Below, one piece after another: positions 33,819 to 44,815 of a DNA stretch of 64,000 bases. Source of the DNA: Sanderia malayensis (Eukaryota; Cnidaria; Scyphozoa; Semaeostomeae; Pelagiidae); contig RQOL01000618.1 of assembly GCA_013076295.1 (NCBI GenBank), forward strand, positions 2,728,001-2,792,000, given 5' to 3'. The translations under genes and the position numbers were made by a program. The notes beneath the pieces are model-generated. The model did not search any database. It was not told the origin of the DNA and worked only from the letters and a program-made list of their open reading frames with translations. How positions within the stretch are numbered: position 1 is the stretch's first letter; each line of letters begins with the position of its first letter.

Positions 33819-34437
33819 AAGCTCAATTTGCTAAGCTCCACAGTTAGAGCAAATTAGTACTTGACGATTTCATCACTGTTATCCCCAAGACGTTTTACGT
33901 CTATTATTTTACAAACAATAAATTTGTTAGTTATTAACTACTTCTTTTACTCGAAGAAGGGTAAAAAAGTTTGAGTTGCTTGAACGTAGGTATTTCGTGT
34001 AATAAAGTAAAATATTTAAAACACTAAGGACTTTGACAATTTAAGAAAATATTAATTTTTATTTATTTTTCTACCACGTGTGCAAGAATCCGGTTTAATC
34101 TTGCATTTATTGCTTTTTTAATCAAGTTTTTTTTATGTTTTATTTATAACACAGTACTTTTTCTTAGGATGGGGAAACTAACAAGATATTAATGTATCTG
34201 CTTAACTGGAAATATATTTTTAGATTCATTTTCTTCTTACATTTTCATTTTCATCAAACATCAAGCATAATATAATTAACTTGATCAGGAAAGCAAGAAA
34301 TGGAACATGCACATAGACTAGTTAACAGTGATAAGTTCTCCATGTAAGTAGGGCTTCAATTTGATTGACGTCCTCCCACTCATTATTTTACATCCAGGCA
34401 TCTAGCGCCTTCGGCGCTTTGCATCAAAGCACCCAGT
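33819..34437 (+). other. 3' flank of the giant repeat gene
   Basis: AT-rich non-coding sequence with candidate poly(A) signals AATAAA at about 33917 and 34001. A GC hairpin-like AGCGCCTTCGGCGCT lies at about 34403-34417 just before the fold-back element. Confidence 0.45.
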
Positions 34438-37400
34438 GGTTGATTGACATTTGAGCTTGATACTTTCCATATTTAGCAGTTGTTCTTTGTTCTTCCAGAC
34501 AAATATGGTACGACGTAATTAGTGTCCAGTCTTCTTGGTAAAAGACTCTTGGCCACGCTGCTCGCGGTCTTTTCAAATAATTTCATTTGAAGGAAGGAGG
34601 AGAGCTCGATGCTACAAGAAAAGCAACCGTCAAAGTTTGTTAGGCCCATCGATGGATGAACTTCGTCTTGGCTTGTTTCAACTTATGGGGCTCATTGCGA
34701 CTGCAAAACGAACTCATGGGGCTTCAAGCTACGTTTTGAAACAAGTTCTTCATGACCTGGTCATCGTTCTTCGAAGTTATTTCAGTTGAAGAAGGAGGAA
34801 AAGATGCTCGAAGAAGAGCTCGAAGCTTGTTAGGCCCAGTAATGGACGACCTTCGTTTTGGTTTGGCTTGGATTGCGTTGTTTGTTCATACTCGTTATTG
34901 TTGAAGAAAGAAAGCTACAGCTCCATAAGAAAACAAGAAGAGTTTATGACGATCGTTCATTTCTTGGTTTGAAGACAGAACGTGCCATCGTGCAATTAAA
35001 GACGAAAGCTATTTGGGCCCATTACTCGATTACATTTGGTTCTACCAAGTCCAATGGCTACAAAGGTAAGTTCTTCATTTATCAATAGCTTCTTATAATG
35101 TAATAATACCAGACAAGTATTTTATGGATGTTGGTATCGTTTATACGTTTGATAGAAATTCTTGTATGCATATTTTAGATTCGTCTCTCAATTGTTCAAG
35201 TTCTCCTCGTACCAATAACTATTTGAACCAAGATGTTCGTTAATCTCTCGGAGATTTAGTGGACTCAATTTTACTTATATTTCATTACTTCTTTGCGTAA
35301 GTCTGTGTTTAATAAAACTTTAATATTCTTTTTTTCCATGGAATTTCCGGTGGAATATGTGAAGCTGTGAGCCTGTTGGCTGCCCGACGTTGTTATGAAA
35401 GGCATTCGGTAACTTTAATTCATTGATCAAATGGTTGGTAAGTTTGCTTATTTACTTTCATTTTAATTTACTTGGATGTTTAATTCATCGAAGAAGCTTC
35501 GTCACTTTATTGGACATCTTGGTCTTCACCATTGATCTTATTATGATGCTTGTTTATATTTTATTGTTGCTGAGAGAAAAATAACAACTGGATACGAAGA
35601 ATTTTGTTTATTTATTTCATTATATTTCTTTATTTCGCAATCAATAAAAGTTGTACGGTGCTCTTGTTTCTTTCTTTTTTGTGTTACCTTTATTCAATAT
35701 TTCTTTGCTGCTGATATAAGAAGATAAAGATTGGGAAGAAGACATTCATTTTCATGGATTCATTTTTATTATTGGCGGTTTGATTCTCTATTTTTTTCTT
35801 TGAATTGCGTTAATTTTTTATTCTTCTTGAGAAGATGAAGATTGGCATCAGAAGAATCTTTTTACCTTGTATGCTTTGAACTGATCTTTTATATCTGATA
35901 GAAAAATAATTGCATGTACATTTGTAATTTTCTGAGAATTATTAAAAATGTCATGAGAATAAAACCTTTCGGGTATAGCATGTTAACTTCCTAGAAATCG
36001 CATTAGATATCTAGCAACATAAGCCCCATGGGAATAGCTTATTCCCAAGGGACCTAACTTTATTCTCATGGGATTTATTTTCTCTTAGAGATCTATTCCC
36101 ATGGGAATAGCATAGTCCCAAGGGATTTAATTTTATTCCCATGGGATTTATTTTCTCTTAGAGATTTATTCCCATGGGAATAGCATATTCCCAAGGGATT
36201 TATTTTCTCTTAGAGATCTATTCCCATGGGAATAGCTTATTCCCAAGGGATTTAATTTTATTCCCATGGGATTTGTTTTCTCTTAGAGATCTATTCCCAT
36301 GGGAATAGCTTATTCCCAAGGGATTTAATTTTATTCCCATGGGATTTGTTTTCTCTTAGAGATTTATTCCCAAGGGGAATAGCATATCCCCAAGGGATTC
36401 ATTCGAGATTCCCATGGGAATACTCCCGAGAAAATTGATTCCAGTTTTTCTCTCGTTTTGATTATTATATTCTATCAGATATAAAAGAACAGTGCAAAGC
36501 ATATGAGGTAAAAAAAGTCTTCTGATGCCAATGCCAATCTTCATCTTCTCAGCAAGAATAAAAAATAAACGTAAGTAAAAGAAAGAAATTAGAAAATCAA
36601 ACCACCAATAACAGAAATGAATCAAATATAACAAAATAAATAGATAAATGTCTTCTTCCCAATCTTTATCTTCTTATATCAGCAGCAAAGAAATATTGAA
36701 TAAAGGTAACACAAAAAAGAAAGAAACAAGAGCACCGTACAACTTTTATTGATTACGAAATAAAGAAATATAATGAAATAAATAAACAAAATTCTTCGTA
36801 TCCAGTTGTTATTTTTCTCTCAGCAACAATAAAATATAAACAAGCATCATAATAAGATCAATGGCGAAGACCAAGATATCCAATAAAGTGACGGAGCTTC
36901 TTCGATGAATTAAACATCCAAGTAAATTAAAATGAAAGTAAATAAGCAAACTTACCAACCATTTGATCAATGAATTAAAGTTACCGAATGCCTTTCATAA
37001 CAACGTCGGGCAGCCAACAGGCTCACAGCTTCACATATTCCACCGGAAATTCCATGAAAAAAAAAGAATATTAAAGTTTTATTAAACAGAGACTTACGCA
37101 AAGAAGTAATGAAATATAAGTAAAATTGAGTCCACTAAATCTCCGAGAGATTAACGAACATCTTGGTTCAAATAGTTATTGGTACGAGGAGAACTTGAAC
37201 AATTGAGAGACGAATCTAAAATATGCATACAAGAATTTCTATCAAACGTATAAACGATACCAACATCCATAAAATACTTGTCTGGTATTATTACATTATA
37301 AGAAGCTATTGATAAATGAAGAACTTACCTTTGTAGCCATTGGACTTGGTAGAACCAAATGTAATCGAGTAATGGGCCCAAATAGCTTTCGTCTTTAATT

Positions 37401-37962
37401 GCACGATGGCACGTTCTGTCTTCAAACCAAGAAATGAACGATCGTCATAAACTCTTCTTGTTTTCTTATGGAACTGTAGCTTTCTTTCTTCAACAATAAC
37501 GAGTATGAACAAACAACGCAATCAGAGCCAAACCAAAACGAAGGTCGTCCATTACTGGGCCTAACGAGCTTTGAGCTCTTCTTCGAGCATCTTTTCCTCC
37601 TTCTTCAACTGAAATAACTTCGAAGAACGATGACCAGGTCGTGAGGAACTTGTTTCAAAACGTAGCTTGAAGCCCCATGAGTTCGTTTTGCAGTCACAAT
37701 GAGCCCCATAAGTTGAAACAAGCCAAGGCAAAGTTCATCCATCGATGGGCCTAACAAATTTTGACGGTTGCTTTTCTTGTAGCATCGAGCCCTCCTCCTC
37801 CTCCTTCTTTCAACTGAAATGATTCGAAAAGACCGCGAGCAGCGTGGCCAGGGATCTTATACGAAGGAGACTGGACACTAACTACATTGTACCATATTTG
37901 TCTGGAAGAACAAAGAACAACTGCTAAATATGGAAAGTATCGAGCTCAAATGTCAATCAACC
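34438..37962. mobile_element. 3.5-kb fold-back element with 1.5-kb inverted arms
   Basis: The left arm (34438 to about 35905) and the right arm (about 36464 to 37962) are inverted copies that agree closely, with scattered substitutions and small indels. The outer ends read GGTTGATTGACATTTGAG and its complement. Each arm also carries an internal near-duplication (GTTAGGCCCA...ATGGA...GACCTTCGT blocks near 34640 and 34830). The centre is a palindromic minisatellite. Short open frames of about 70-76 residues occur as mirror copies at 34858 and 37521 and match nothing I know. No flanking target duplication was found. It resembles fold-back transposons in layout; the family is unknown. Confidence 0.8.
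36023..36420. repeat. Palindromic minisatellite at the centre of the fold-back element
   Basis: About five units of 50-75 bp are built of TTCCCATGGGAATAGC, TTCCCAAGGGATTTA and TTTTCTCTTAGAGAT. TTCCCATGGGAA is itself a perfect 12-bp palindrome, and the units alternate CATGGG with CAAGGG. The array sits between the inverted arms. Confidence 0.88.
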
Positions 37963-38425
37963 AAGATAAAAGCCAAACCAATAAAAACGATGCTCACATA
38001 AAGAATTTGTCCCTCACTGTTAGTCTGTATTATTGTACAAGGGTGGGTTCGGTGGCCTGCTCTTGTCGACGTTTGTTGAAAAATGGCGAGTAAAACTCCC
38101 TACTTTTCGCAAATCGTTTGCTCTAGAAAACAAAAGAATAAAATCCGTGTGAAGGAACATCTTTTGCAAAAAAATCAGTTAATACAGATTAAAAATCTAA
38201 AATTTATTCTATTATAAGAAATGCAATATGAAGTGTTGAAATGTATTTTATCATATTCCTTCTTTTCGCTCTTCAAAACCTTGAAATGTGTAAAATATTA
38301 TAGCTTTATTATACAATACACGGACTGAAATTAACACAGTTGACTGGGTTTTACACTTTACTCGTAATAAATCAGAAACTATACCTATTAAAATGATAAA
38401 GATAATTTAATTGAATAATATAAAA
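37963..38425. other. Intergenic, 3' flank of the coiled-coil gene
   Basis: AT-rich sequence between the fold-back element and the stop codon of the minus-strand coiled-coil gene. Nothing else was recognised. Confidence 0.4.
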
Positions 38426-41400
38426 TTAAAAGATATCACCAGAATCATCAAAAAATTCATCCAATTTGTCATCAACCAATGAGCTTAAATATTCTTCATC
38501 TTCGTTTGATAATATTACCGACGAACTTAGAGTGACATCATCAAAATCTGATGATAATATTGAAATATCGGCATCACACAAATTTAAATTTCTTTCCTTG
38601 TCTTTGTCTTCCTCATCTTTTATTATATTCCTTTCAAATTTAGCAGTGTCTAAAAGAGAACATTAAAATTTCTTTTTGCATCTTCATAAATCTCATCAAT
38701 TTGATACTTGTAGACTTAGTTAAGTTCAGAGGTCAAAGCCTCTCTAGAAGCAAATAAGTTCAGCCCCCCTGAGAAAACAGCAATCTATTTTCATTGATCG
38801 GATCTGAAGACCATGTATTGGGAACATGCAATTGTGCCATTCAAATATACTTGGCGTAATAAAAATATAAATTCATGATGTCAAGAAGAAGAGTGTTTAT
38901 GAGTGTAACATTTTGAAACATACTTCTCTTATCATTGGGAATTGGGAAAGGTCAACAGTTAGATTATATGTGTAGAGTTGAGTAAAGAAAATGAGAAGAA
39001 TTTTAACATTTCAATAGTTTGAAATTAGTTACCCTTTGAAGCCTTATTGACCAAAAGCAGCAAATTGATGATAAGGTACTTTTTAACAAGATAAAAGTAC
39101 TTTTCAGCAGTGTGGCTATATATTTTCTGTAAGTTATACCCAATTTGAGCCCCTTGTTTAATGAGAGAATCCAAACCCTACCTTTCTTAACATTTTTTAC
39201 TTGCTGAATATTCTTTGCTTCAGATGATAATGCTGCATTTGTCTCAAGTGCACATTGCAAATTCACAACTTTGATCCTTAAGAAATTAAACATGATTATA
39301 AGAAAGCAGAAGAAACTGATATATCTTCCAAAATAATAGTGTCAACAAGATGTCCAGAACATAATACCAGTTATACCTTAGCTCAGAAATTTCATCTTTC
39401 ACATGTGTAAGGCAATCCTGGAAATCTGTGACAATACTGCTTTCATCTACTTTTCTGGTCTTTGTTGATCTTATCTCATTTTTAAGATAATTGATTTCTT
39501 TCGAAGTATCTCTAATGCCATCAACAATTGAACCAATGTCATTTTCCAATTTCACTAACAAACAAAAGTATACATTGGGTCATCTTGATTAATTATTTTC
39601 AGTAGCATAATACCGTATTTGATCGAGTGAGCGCCGCAGTTAATTCAAAAACAGCTAGAATTGTCAGAATCAAACAGGAAAAAGCTGCGAATCTCAAATC
39701 AACCTCGGGAACTTATTTTCTTGTATCAAAACACACTAACTGTTTCAAACTTGTATGTTTTACTGCTAAAAGATTGTTGAAAGCTTATCTGCTTTATCAA
39801 AAAATGAGAGGGATTTTAAAAAGTGCCACCCCCGTAAGAGCGCTGGTCTCGAATAAGCGCCGTACCAAAGTACAGGAAATTAAATACGGTAAAGATTAAG
39901 AGTTTTGTACTCACTTATTCGAGTTCTCAAATTGTCACTTTCTCTTCTGTTCGAATCCGTTACATCTTGCAAAATTCTTTCACTTTGAAAATAGAGACTA
40001 TTATTTAAAAATATCAGCATAAAAAAGAAATGTAGTTAAATTGACATAAAAATATATGCGTACCTTTCTTTTAATTCTTTTGATAAAGAGCTCAGAGATT
40101 TACAATCCATAGTATTTCCAGCACGATTTAGTTTAGCTTTCATTAATTTATTGACTTCATCCAATTCTGATCTCATTTCAAGCTGCCACTAAAATATACA
40201 ACAGTATCACTTTCTGTACTCCAATCTGATATTTTTTATGAATAAAATAGATTAAATAGGAAGAAGATATATCAACCTCTTTCATTTTAATTTCTGTTGA
40301 AAGATGGACACCTTTATCGCTCAATCTTTTCCTGACATGTTTTAGTTCACCTGGAACAAAAAAAAAATAATGTTGAATTATATTATAACCATGCACACAT
40401 TGTAATATACAAAACAGAATAAAATGTAAAATGAAACAAAACCTTTTAAATACTTGATGTCTTCATTTTGCACTTTATTTTCATATTGTAATTTAGAAAC
40501 CGTTCTATTTAGTGACTCGATTTTCTAAGGGTTAAAGAATTACCACATATAATTACCTACGGGTGTCAAAACTGCTGATGGATTTCGCTTTATATAATTA
40601 TGAAAAACACAATGTTGATCATACCATTTCCATTTCATTGAATTTTTTAGAATTTGATGAAATTGATTTGACATTATCTTGTGCCATTAAATGATTACCA
40701 GATCTTTCAAAACTAATATTTTCACTGTGAAATGTTGCTCTTCTCGCAGGAGTTTTTAAAGCAGTAGATGATAATGACCACATTTTGGATCCTGAAATCC
40801 AAGAAAGTAAAAATCTCAAACATAAAAATACTGTTTTGAATACAAAGAATACCGCGGCGTTCAATAGAGAATCAAATTATTCCATACGGAGTTCAATAGA
40901 GGGAGGCGTTCAATAGAGGGCGGCGTTTATTACAGAATGAAAAATAAAATAAAAGACACTGTCAGTAGTATTACGTCATGCATACTCCTGCACAGTAGCC
41001 TATATGTGGCACTGCGCATGCACGCCCACCTTTTGACCACTCTAACCCTAACCCCAACCTATACATCAGCCGCTGTGAGTATGTATTATGTCATGAATTC
41101 TCCCGCGCAGTAGCCTATATCTAATACTGCGCATACACGCACACTTTTTGGACATATAAATTATAAATTGATTGAAACAGAAAGTAGATGTTCTCATCAG
41201 GATTTGAACCAGGGTCTCGAGCATAGGGTGCAGGTAAGTTACCGGTAGACTACAGAACCGCTTCCCAGCATAAGGGAATAGCATAAGGTCAAATGAATCA
41301 ACGCATCAGACATATAGTCATCCTTCACCCGTTGACACTAGTCATCTACCGTTACACTCGACATACATGCGTCATGCCACATTTGAAATTGGCCAGCAGA

Positions 41401-43157
41401 GCCAATCATTTAGTCATCGAATTAAAATGTGCGCTTAGCATACGACAAAAGCAAGCTAATACCAAAACCTTTAACTACTTTACTGTTTAATCAGAGGGCA
41501 CCGTTCTTTAGAGGAAATACGGTAATAATTCGGTTAGCAAAAGATTGGTCAACAGGACCTATCCGAAAACAATTTTTCACGACAACCAAGCACAGGAAAT
41601 CGAAAAACAGCGAACGTAACATAACCCTAAGGCAAAATTTTCAGCCATCTGGGACACTGTAACTTCATATACGCTCCTACGCAGTACAAATAACTACCCC
41701 ATTGCACATTCTGACCGCCTTTCTCCTCCGCGTAACGTAACCGTAGCCCTAACCACCACAACCCTAACTCTATCCCTAACTCTAGGGCCAATGCCTCAGC
41801 CATCATAAGGGACTAACTAATAATTGATTAAAATGGTATGTTTTGAAGGGTGAAAGAAGAAAGGGTGTTTACCATGCTTAAAAGTTCAATTGCTTAAATA
41901 TTTGATCTCATCAAATGCTGTCATTTGTGTTTGACATTTGTTATTGATATTCACTGTATGTTTATAAGTATCGTAAACAGATAATGGTCACACTGAGAGT
42001 TTTTTAATATATATAAAAAAGTTGAGTCAAGCCATTTTGTCATCATATTTGTCTTGCGCCCAAAAGTTACTCTGGCTTCACATCTGGGATGGGGATTTCA
42101 GCAATTGAAGTGGAATGAAATGTTTTAAATCACTCTTAAGCAAGAGATGTACACTCTGTTTGAAAATCAAAGACAAAATTCAAATCTTTGTTGATGTGAC
42201 TTGACTTGTAAAAACAAAACAAGAACAAAACAGAGGAATAAATGTGGAACATTATGGGTGAATGAAGGAATATTTGAAGCTGGGCTACATGTGGGCCAGA
42301 ATTGCACAAAACGCAAACAAGGACTGGATTTTTCTTTTCACAAAGCATTTCTCAATTATCTCTACTCGTAATTTGTTGTTTAAGGCAATTTTCGGAAGGT
42401 TTCTTTGACCCCAAGTACACCCATTTTTTTACATAAAAATCATTGATGATAAATACAGGGCGATATTTTCAAAACTTAAGAAACCTTGGTAGGAGATTTT
42501 GTGTGACTGAAATGTTTTCTAACGTGGATAGTTTAAATTTTGGCCTAGTTACATTTTAAGAGATACTTTAGTTGTTTGCGATTGAATTTGCATTTCTTTT
42601 TGCTTCTCTAGGTATCCAATATATGTTTGGCAGTGACAAAAAATAAAGAAAAAGACAATGAATCAAAGAAAATTAGGTTTGGGTGTTAAGAAACTTGCTA
42701 AGAAACTTTTCGTTCCATAAATAATTGTGAAAGCTAAGAACCTCCGGTACCACAATTTTGCATAATTTCTTATAAAAAAAATGGGTGTATCTTTTGTCAA
42801 CCCAATATTTCAAGTCAAGTAAATCTCTCTATCCAGAGGGGAACTTAACAACATACAAAATAATTTAATCATTAGCTTCAGCAGCCAGCATCATTTAATT
42901 CAAAATTTACGGAGAATCAACTTACCTTCACCTGATCTCTCATGATAATTTAAGCTTCTAGGACTTTGATACCTTTGCGTTTGTGCCATGATGTTACTCT
43001 GTTGAATAAATTAAAATCCATAATCTCATGCAGAATTTGTAAAATTAAACCAATGTAATAAATACAAATAACGAAAACTTACTTTTAAAGATGAAATGTT
43101 ATCATCTGTATGAGACAAGATATCGATCAAATTCTTCTCCCAATTTTCAGCAGCCAT
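38426..43157 (-). CDS. Coiled-coil protein of unknown identity
   Basis: Ten exons on the minus strand have agreeing phases: 43083-43157, 42926-42998, 40625-40791, 40443-40524, 40277-40350, 40064-40188, 39915-39997, 39377-39554, 39182-39276, 38426-38649. They give 391 residues starting MAAENWEKNLIDILSHTDD. An N-terminal low-complexity part (residues about 26-105, with TPARRATF) is followed by heptad-rich segments: KIESLNRTVSKLQYENKVQ, WQLEMRSELDEVNKLMKAK and MKLENDIGSIVDGIRDTSK. These indicate an extended coiled coil of about 220 residues. The C-terminus is acidic (LSNEDEEYLSSLVDD). No signal peptide or membrane segment is seen. A structural or centrosomal/cytoskeletal role would be typical of such a protein but is only a guess. 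Its largest intron (40792-42925) carries a composite repeat and a TA-flanked MITE; intron 39555-39914 carries another MITE. Confidence 0.85.
39611..39891. mobile_element. TACCGTA-family MITE in an intron
   Basis: The ends are TACCGTATTT and its complement AAATACGGTA (imperfect beyond 10 bp). The interior has CTCGAATAAGCGCC, similar to the CGAATAAGCCCCC blocks of the element at 422-893. It lies wholly within an intron of the coiled-coil gene. Confidence 0.6.
40957..41422. mobile_element. Composite repeat, short copy (telomere-like unit plus tRNA-like head)
   Basis: It begins CACTGTCAGTAGTATTACGTC, has about one and a half units of the array seen at 43232, then a shared tail through GGACATATAAATT to AGTCATCGAAT. 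In the tail, on the minus strand, lies a tRNA-like stretch (about 41188-41268): a B-box-like GGTTCAAATCC (41200-41210) and an A-box-like TAGTCTACCGG. This is the pattern of a tRNA-derived SINE head. It sits in an intron and may itself lie inside a TACCG-ended element (about 40850-41524). Confidence 0.8.
41656..41810. repeat. Diverged copy of the CCCTAA-containing unit
   Basis: The order of blocks matches the composite unit: ACTTCATATACGCTCCTACG, GCACATTCTGACCGCC, CCCTAACTCTATCCCTAACTC and CCTCAGCCATCATAAGG. Substitutions are many, so this is an older copy. Confidence 0.5.
42418..42787. mobile_element. TA-flanked MITE (Tc1/mariner-like), 370 bp
   Basis: The ends are CACCCATTTTTTT and its complement AAAAAAATGGGTG, flanked by TA at 42416-42417 and 42788-42789. 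This suits a Tc1/mariner-type non-autonomous element. Part of its right half recurs in reverse at about 63095-63225. It is intronic in the coiled-coil gene. Confidence 0.75.
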
Positions 43158-43231
43158 CTTTGTATATTTCTCCCGCGTCTGAAATTGAAACTGACTGATT
43201 CACTCATTGATTACATATCTCCCACCTTTAT
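43158..43231. other. 5' flank of the coiled-coil gene
   Basis: Only about 74 bp separate the ATG of the minus-strand coiled-coil gene from the composite repeat. The sequence ATTACATATCTCCCAC near 43210-43225 is found again on the far side of the repeat at about 44247. Confidence 0.5.
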
Positions 43232-44211
43232 CACTATCAGTAGTGTTACGTCATGGATACTCCTGCGCAGTAGCCTATATCTGATACTGCGCATGCACGC
43301 CTACCTTTTGGCCACTCTAGCCCTAACCCTAACCCTAACCCCAACCTATACATCAGCCGCTGTGAGTATGTATTACGTCATGGATACTCCTGCGCACGTA
43401 GCCTATATCTGACACTGCGCATGCACGCCCAACTTTTGGCCACTCTAGCCCTAACCTTAACCCCAACCTATACAGCAGCCGCTGTGAGTATGTATTACGT
43501 CATGGATACTCCTGCGCAGTAGCCTATATCTGACACTGCGCATGCACGCCCACCTTTTGGCCACTCTAGCCCTAACCCTAACTCCAATCTATACATCAGC
43601 CGCTGTGAGTATGTATTACGCCATGGATACTCCTGCGCAGTAGCCTATATCTGACACTGCGCATGCACGCCCACCTTTTGGCCACTCTAGCCCTAACCCT
43701 AACCCTAACCCCAACCTATACATCAGCCGCTGTGAGTATGTATTACGTCATGGATACTCCTGCGCAGTAGCCTATATCTGACACTGCGCATGCACACACA
43801 CCTTTTGGCCACTCTAACCCTAACCCTAACCCTAACCCTAACCTCAACCTGGACATCAGCCGCTGTGAGTATGTATTACGTCATGCATTCTCCTGCGCAG
43901 TAATCTATATCTAATACTGCGCATACACGCACACTTTTTGGACATATAAATTATAAATTGATTGAAACAGAAAGTAGATGTTCTCATCAGGATTTGAACC
44001 AGGGTCTCGAGCATAGGGTGCAGGTAAGTTACCGGTAGACTAAGAACCGCTTCCCAGCATAAGGGAATAGCATAAGGTCAAATGAATCAACGCATCAGAC
44101 ATATAGTCATCCTTCACCCGTTGACACTAGTCATCTACCGTTACACTCGACATACATGCGTCATGCCACATTTGAAATTGGCCAGCAGAGCCAATCATTT
44201 AGTCATCGAAT
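43232..44211. mobile_element. Composite repeat, long copy: five-unit array with CCCTAA blocks plus tRNA-like head
   Basis: Units start TTACGTCATGG or close variants at 43246, 43373, 43495, 43616, 43743 and 43876 (the last merges into the tail), giving spacings of 127, 122, 121, 127 and 133 bp. Each unit runs CTGCGCAGTAGCCTATATCT, GCGCATGCACGCCCACC, then two to four CCCTAA hexamers, then CATCAGCCGCTGTGAGTATG. The tail repeats the tRNA-like head on the minus strand (about 43981-44060, B box GGTTCAAATCC), with a two-base loss relative to the copy at 41188-41268. Imperfect direct repeats of about 40 bp flank the whole element. Confidence 0.88.
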
Positions 44212-44815
44212 GAATTTTATTGAGATCAATGACTGACTGACTGATTAATTACATATCTCCCACTTTTATCACGACGATTAGGGGCTCAAATGGGCGGGCT
44301 TATTTACATAATTAAGTGCTTTACTGGGGGTAAGATGTGGCTAAAAAGGAGAGGGGTGGCGAACAGAGCTTTTACGGAATAATTGTCAAATATATCAGAT
44401 ATAACTTGCTTAATTTCTACAATTTAAATACAAAAATGGGTTTTAAAGTAACAAAATTATTTGAAAAATAAAACTCCGGATCTTTAAGTTAAAAGGGATC
44501 TAGCAGCCAAAATAAATTATTTGTGATTTTGAAAATAAATGGCAAATAGTAATAATTTAATGGAAAAGAAAATATGATAGTCCAAACGAATTACAAAATG
44601 GTGCTAGTTTGACCGGGCTATTTCAAATAGAACAAAATTGACACAACAAGTGCTTTACCTTTTAATGTTCAACTTTAACTACATCTACAAGTGAACTAAA
44701 ACTTGTAAATATCCAAATAAGCGTAAATATGTACATATATCAGTAAGGCAATCTTTTATGGCCTTTCATAAAGCTATGGAAAGACGGTGCAGAAATGACG
44801 TTGAATGCAGGAATT
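44212..44815. other. 3' flank of the receptor phosphatase gene
   Basis: It holds the second copy of the ATTACATATCTCCCAC flanking repeat (near 44247) and then AT-rich sequence in which the phosphatase 3' untranslated region should lie. No other exon was found. Confidence 0.45.

Noticed and set aside
34858..37521. Mirror open frames of 71-76 codons in the fold-back arms as a gene
   Set aside because: They are simply the two arms of the inverted repeat, begin at different positions and match no family I know; coding status cannot be supported.
41185..41270. Functional tRNA gene on the minus strand
   Set aside because: A and B boxes are present, but the arms do not pair into a clear cloverleaf and the stretch recurs inside a dispersed repeat, so it is a tRNA-derived head.
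43232..43880. Chromosome end or true telomere
   Set aside because: Only two to four CCCTAA hexamers occur per unit, embedded in unique sequence, with genes continuing on both sides.
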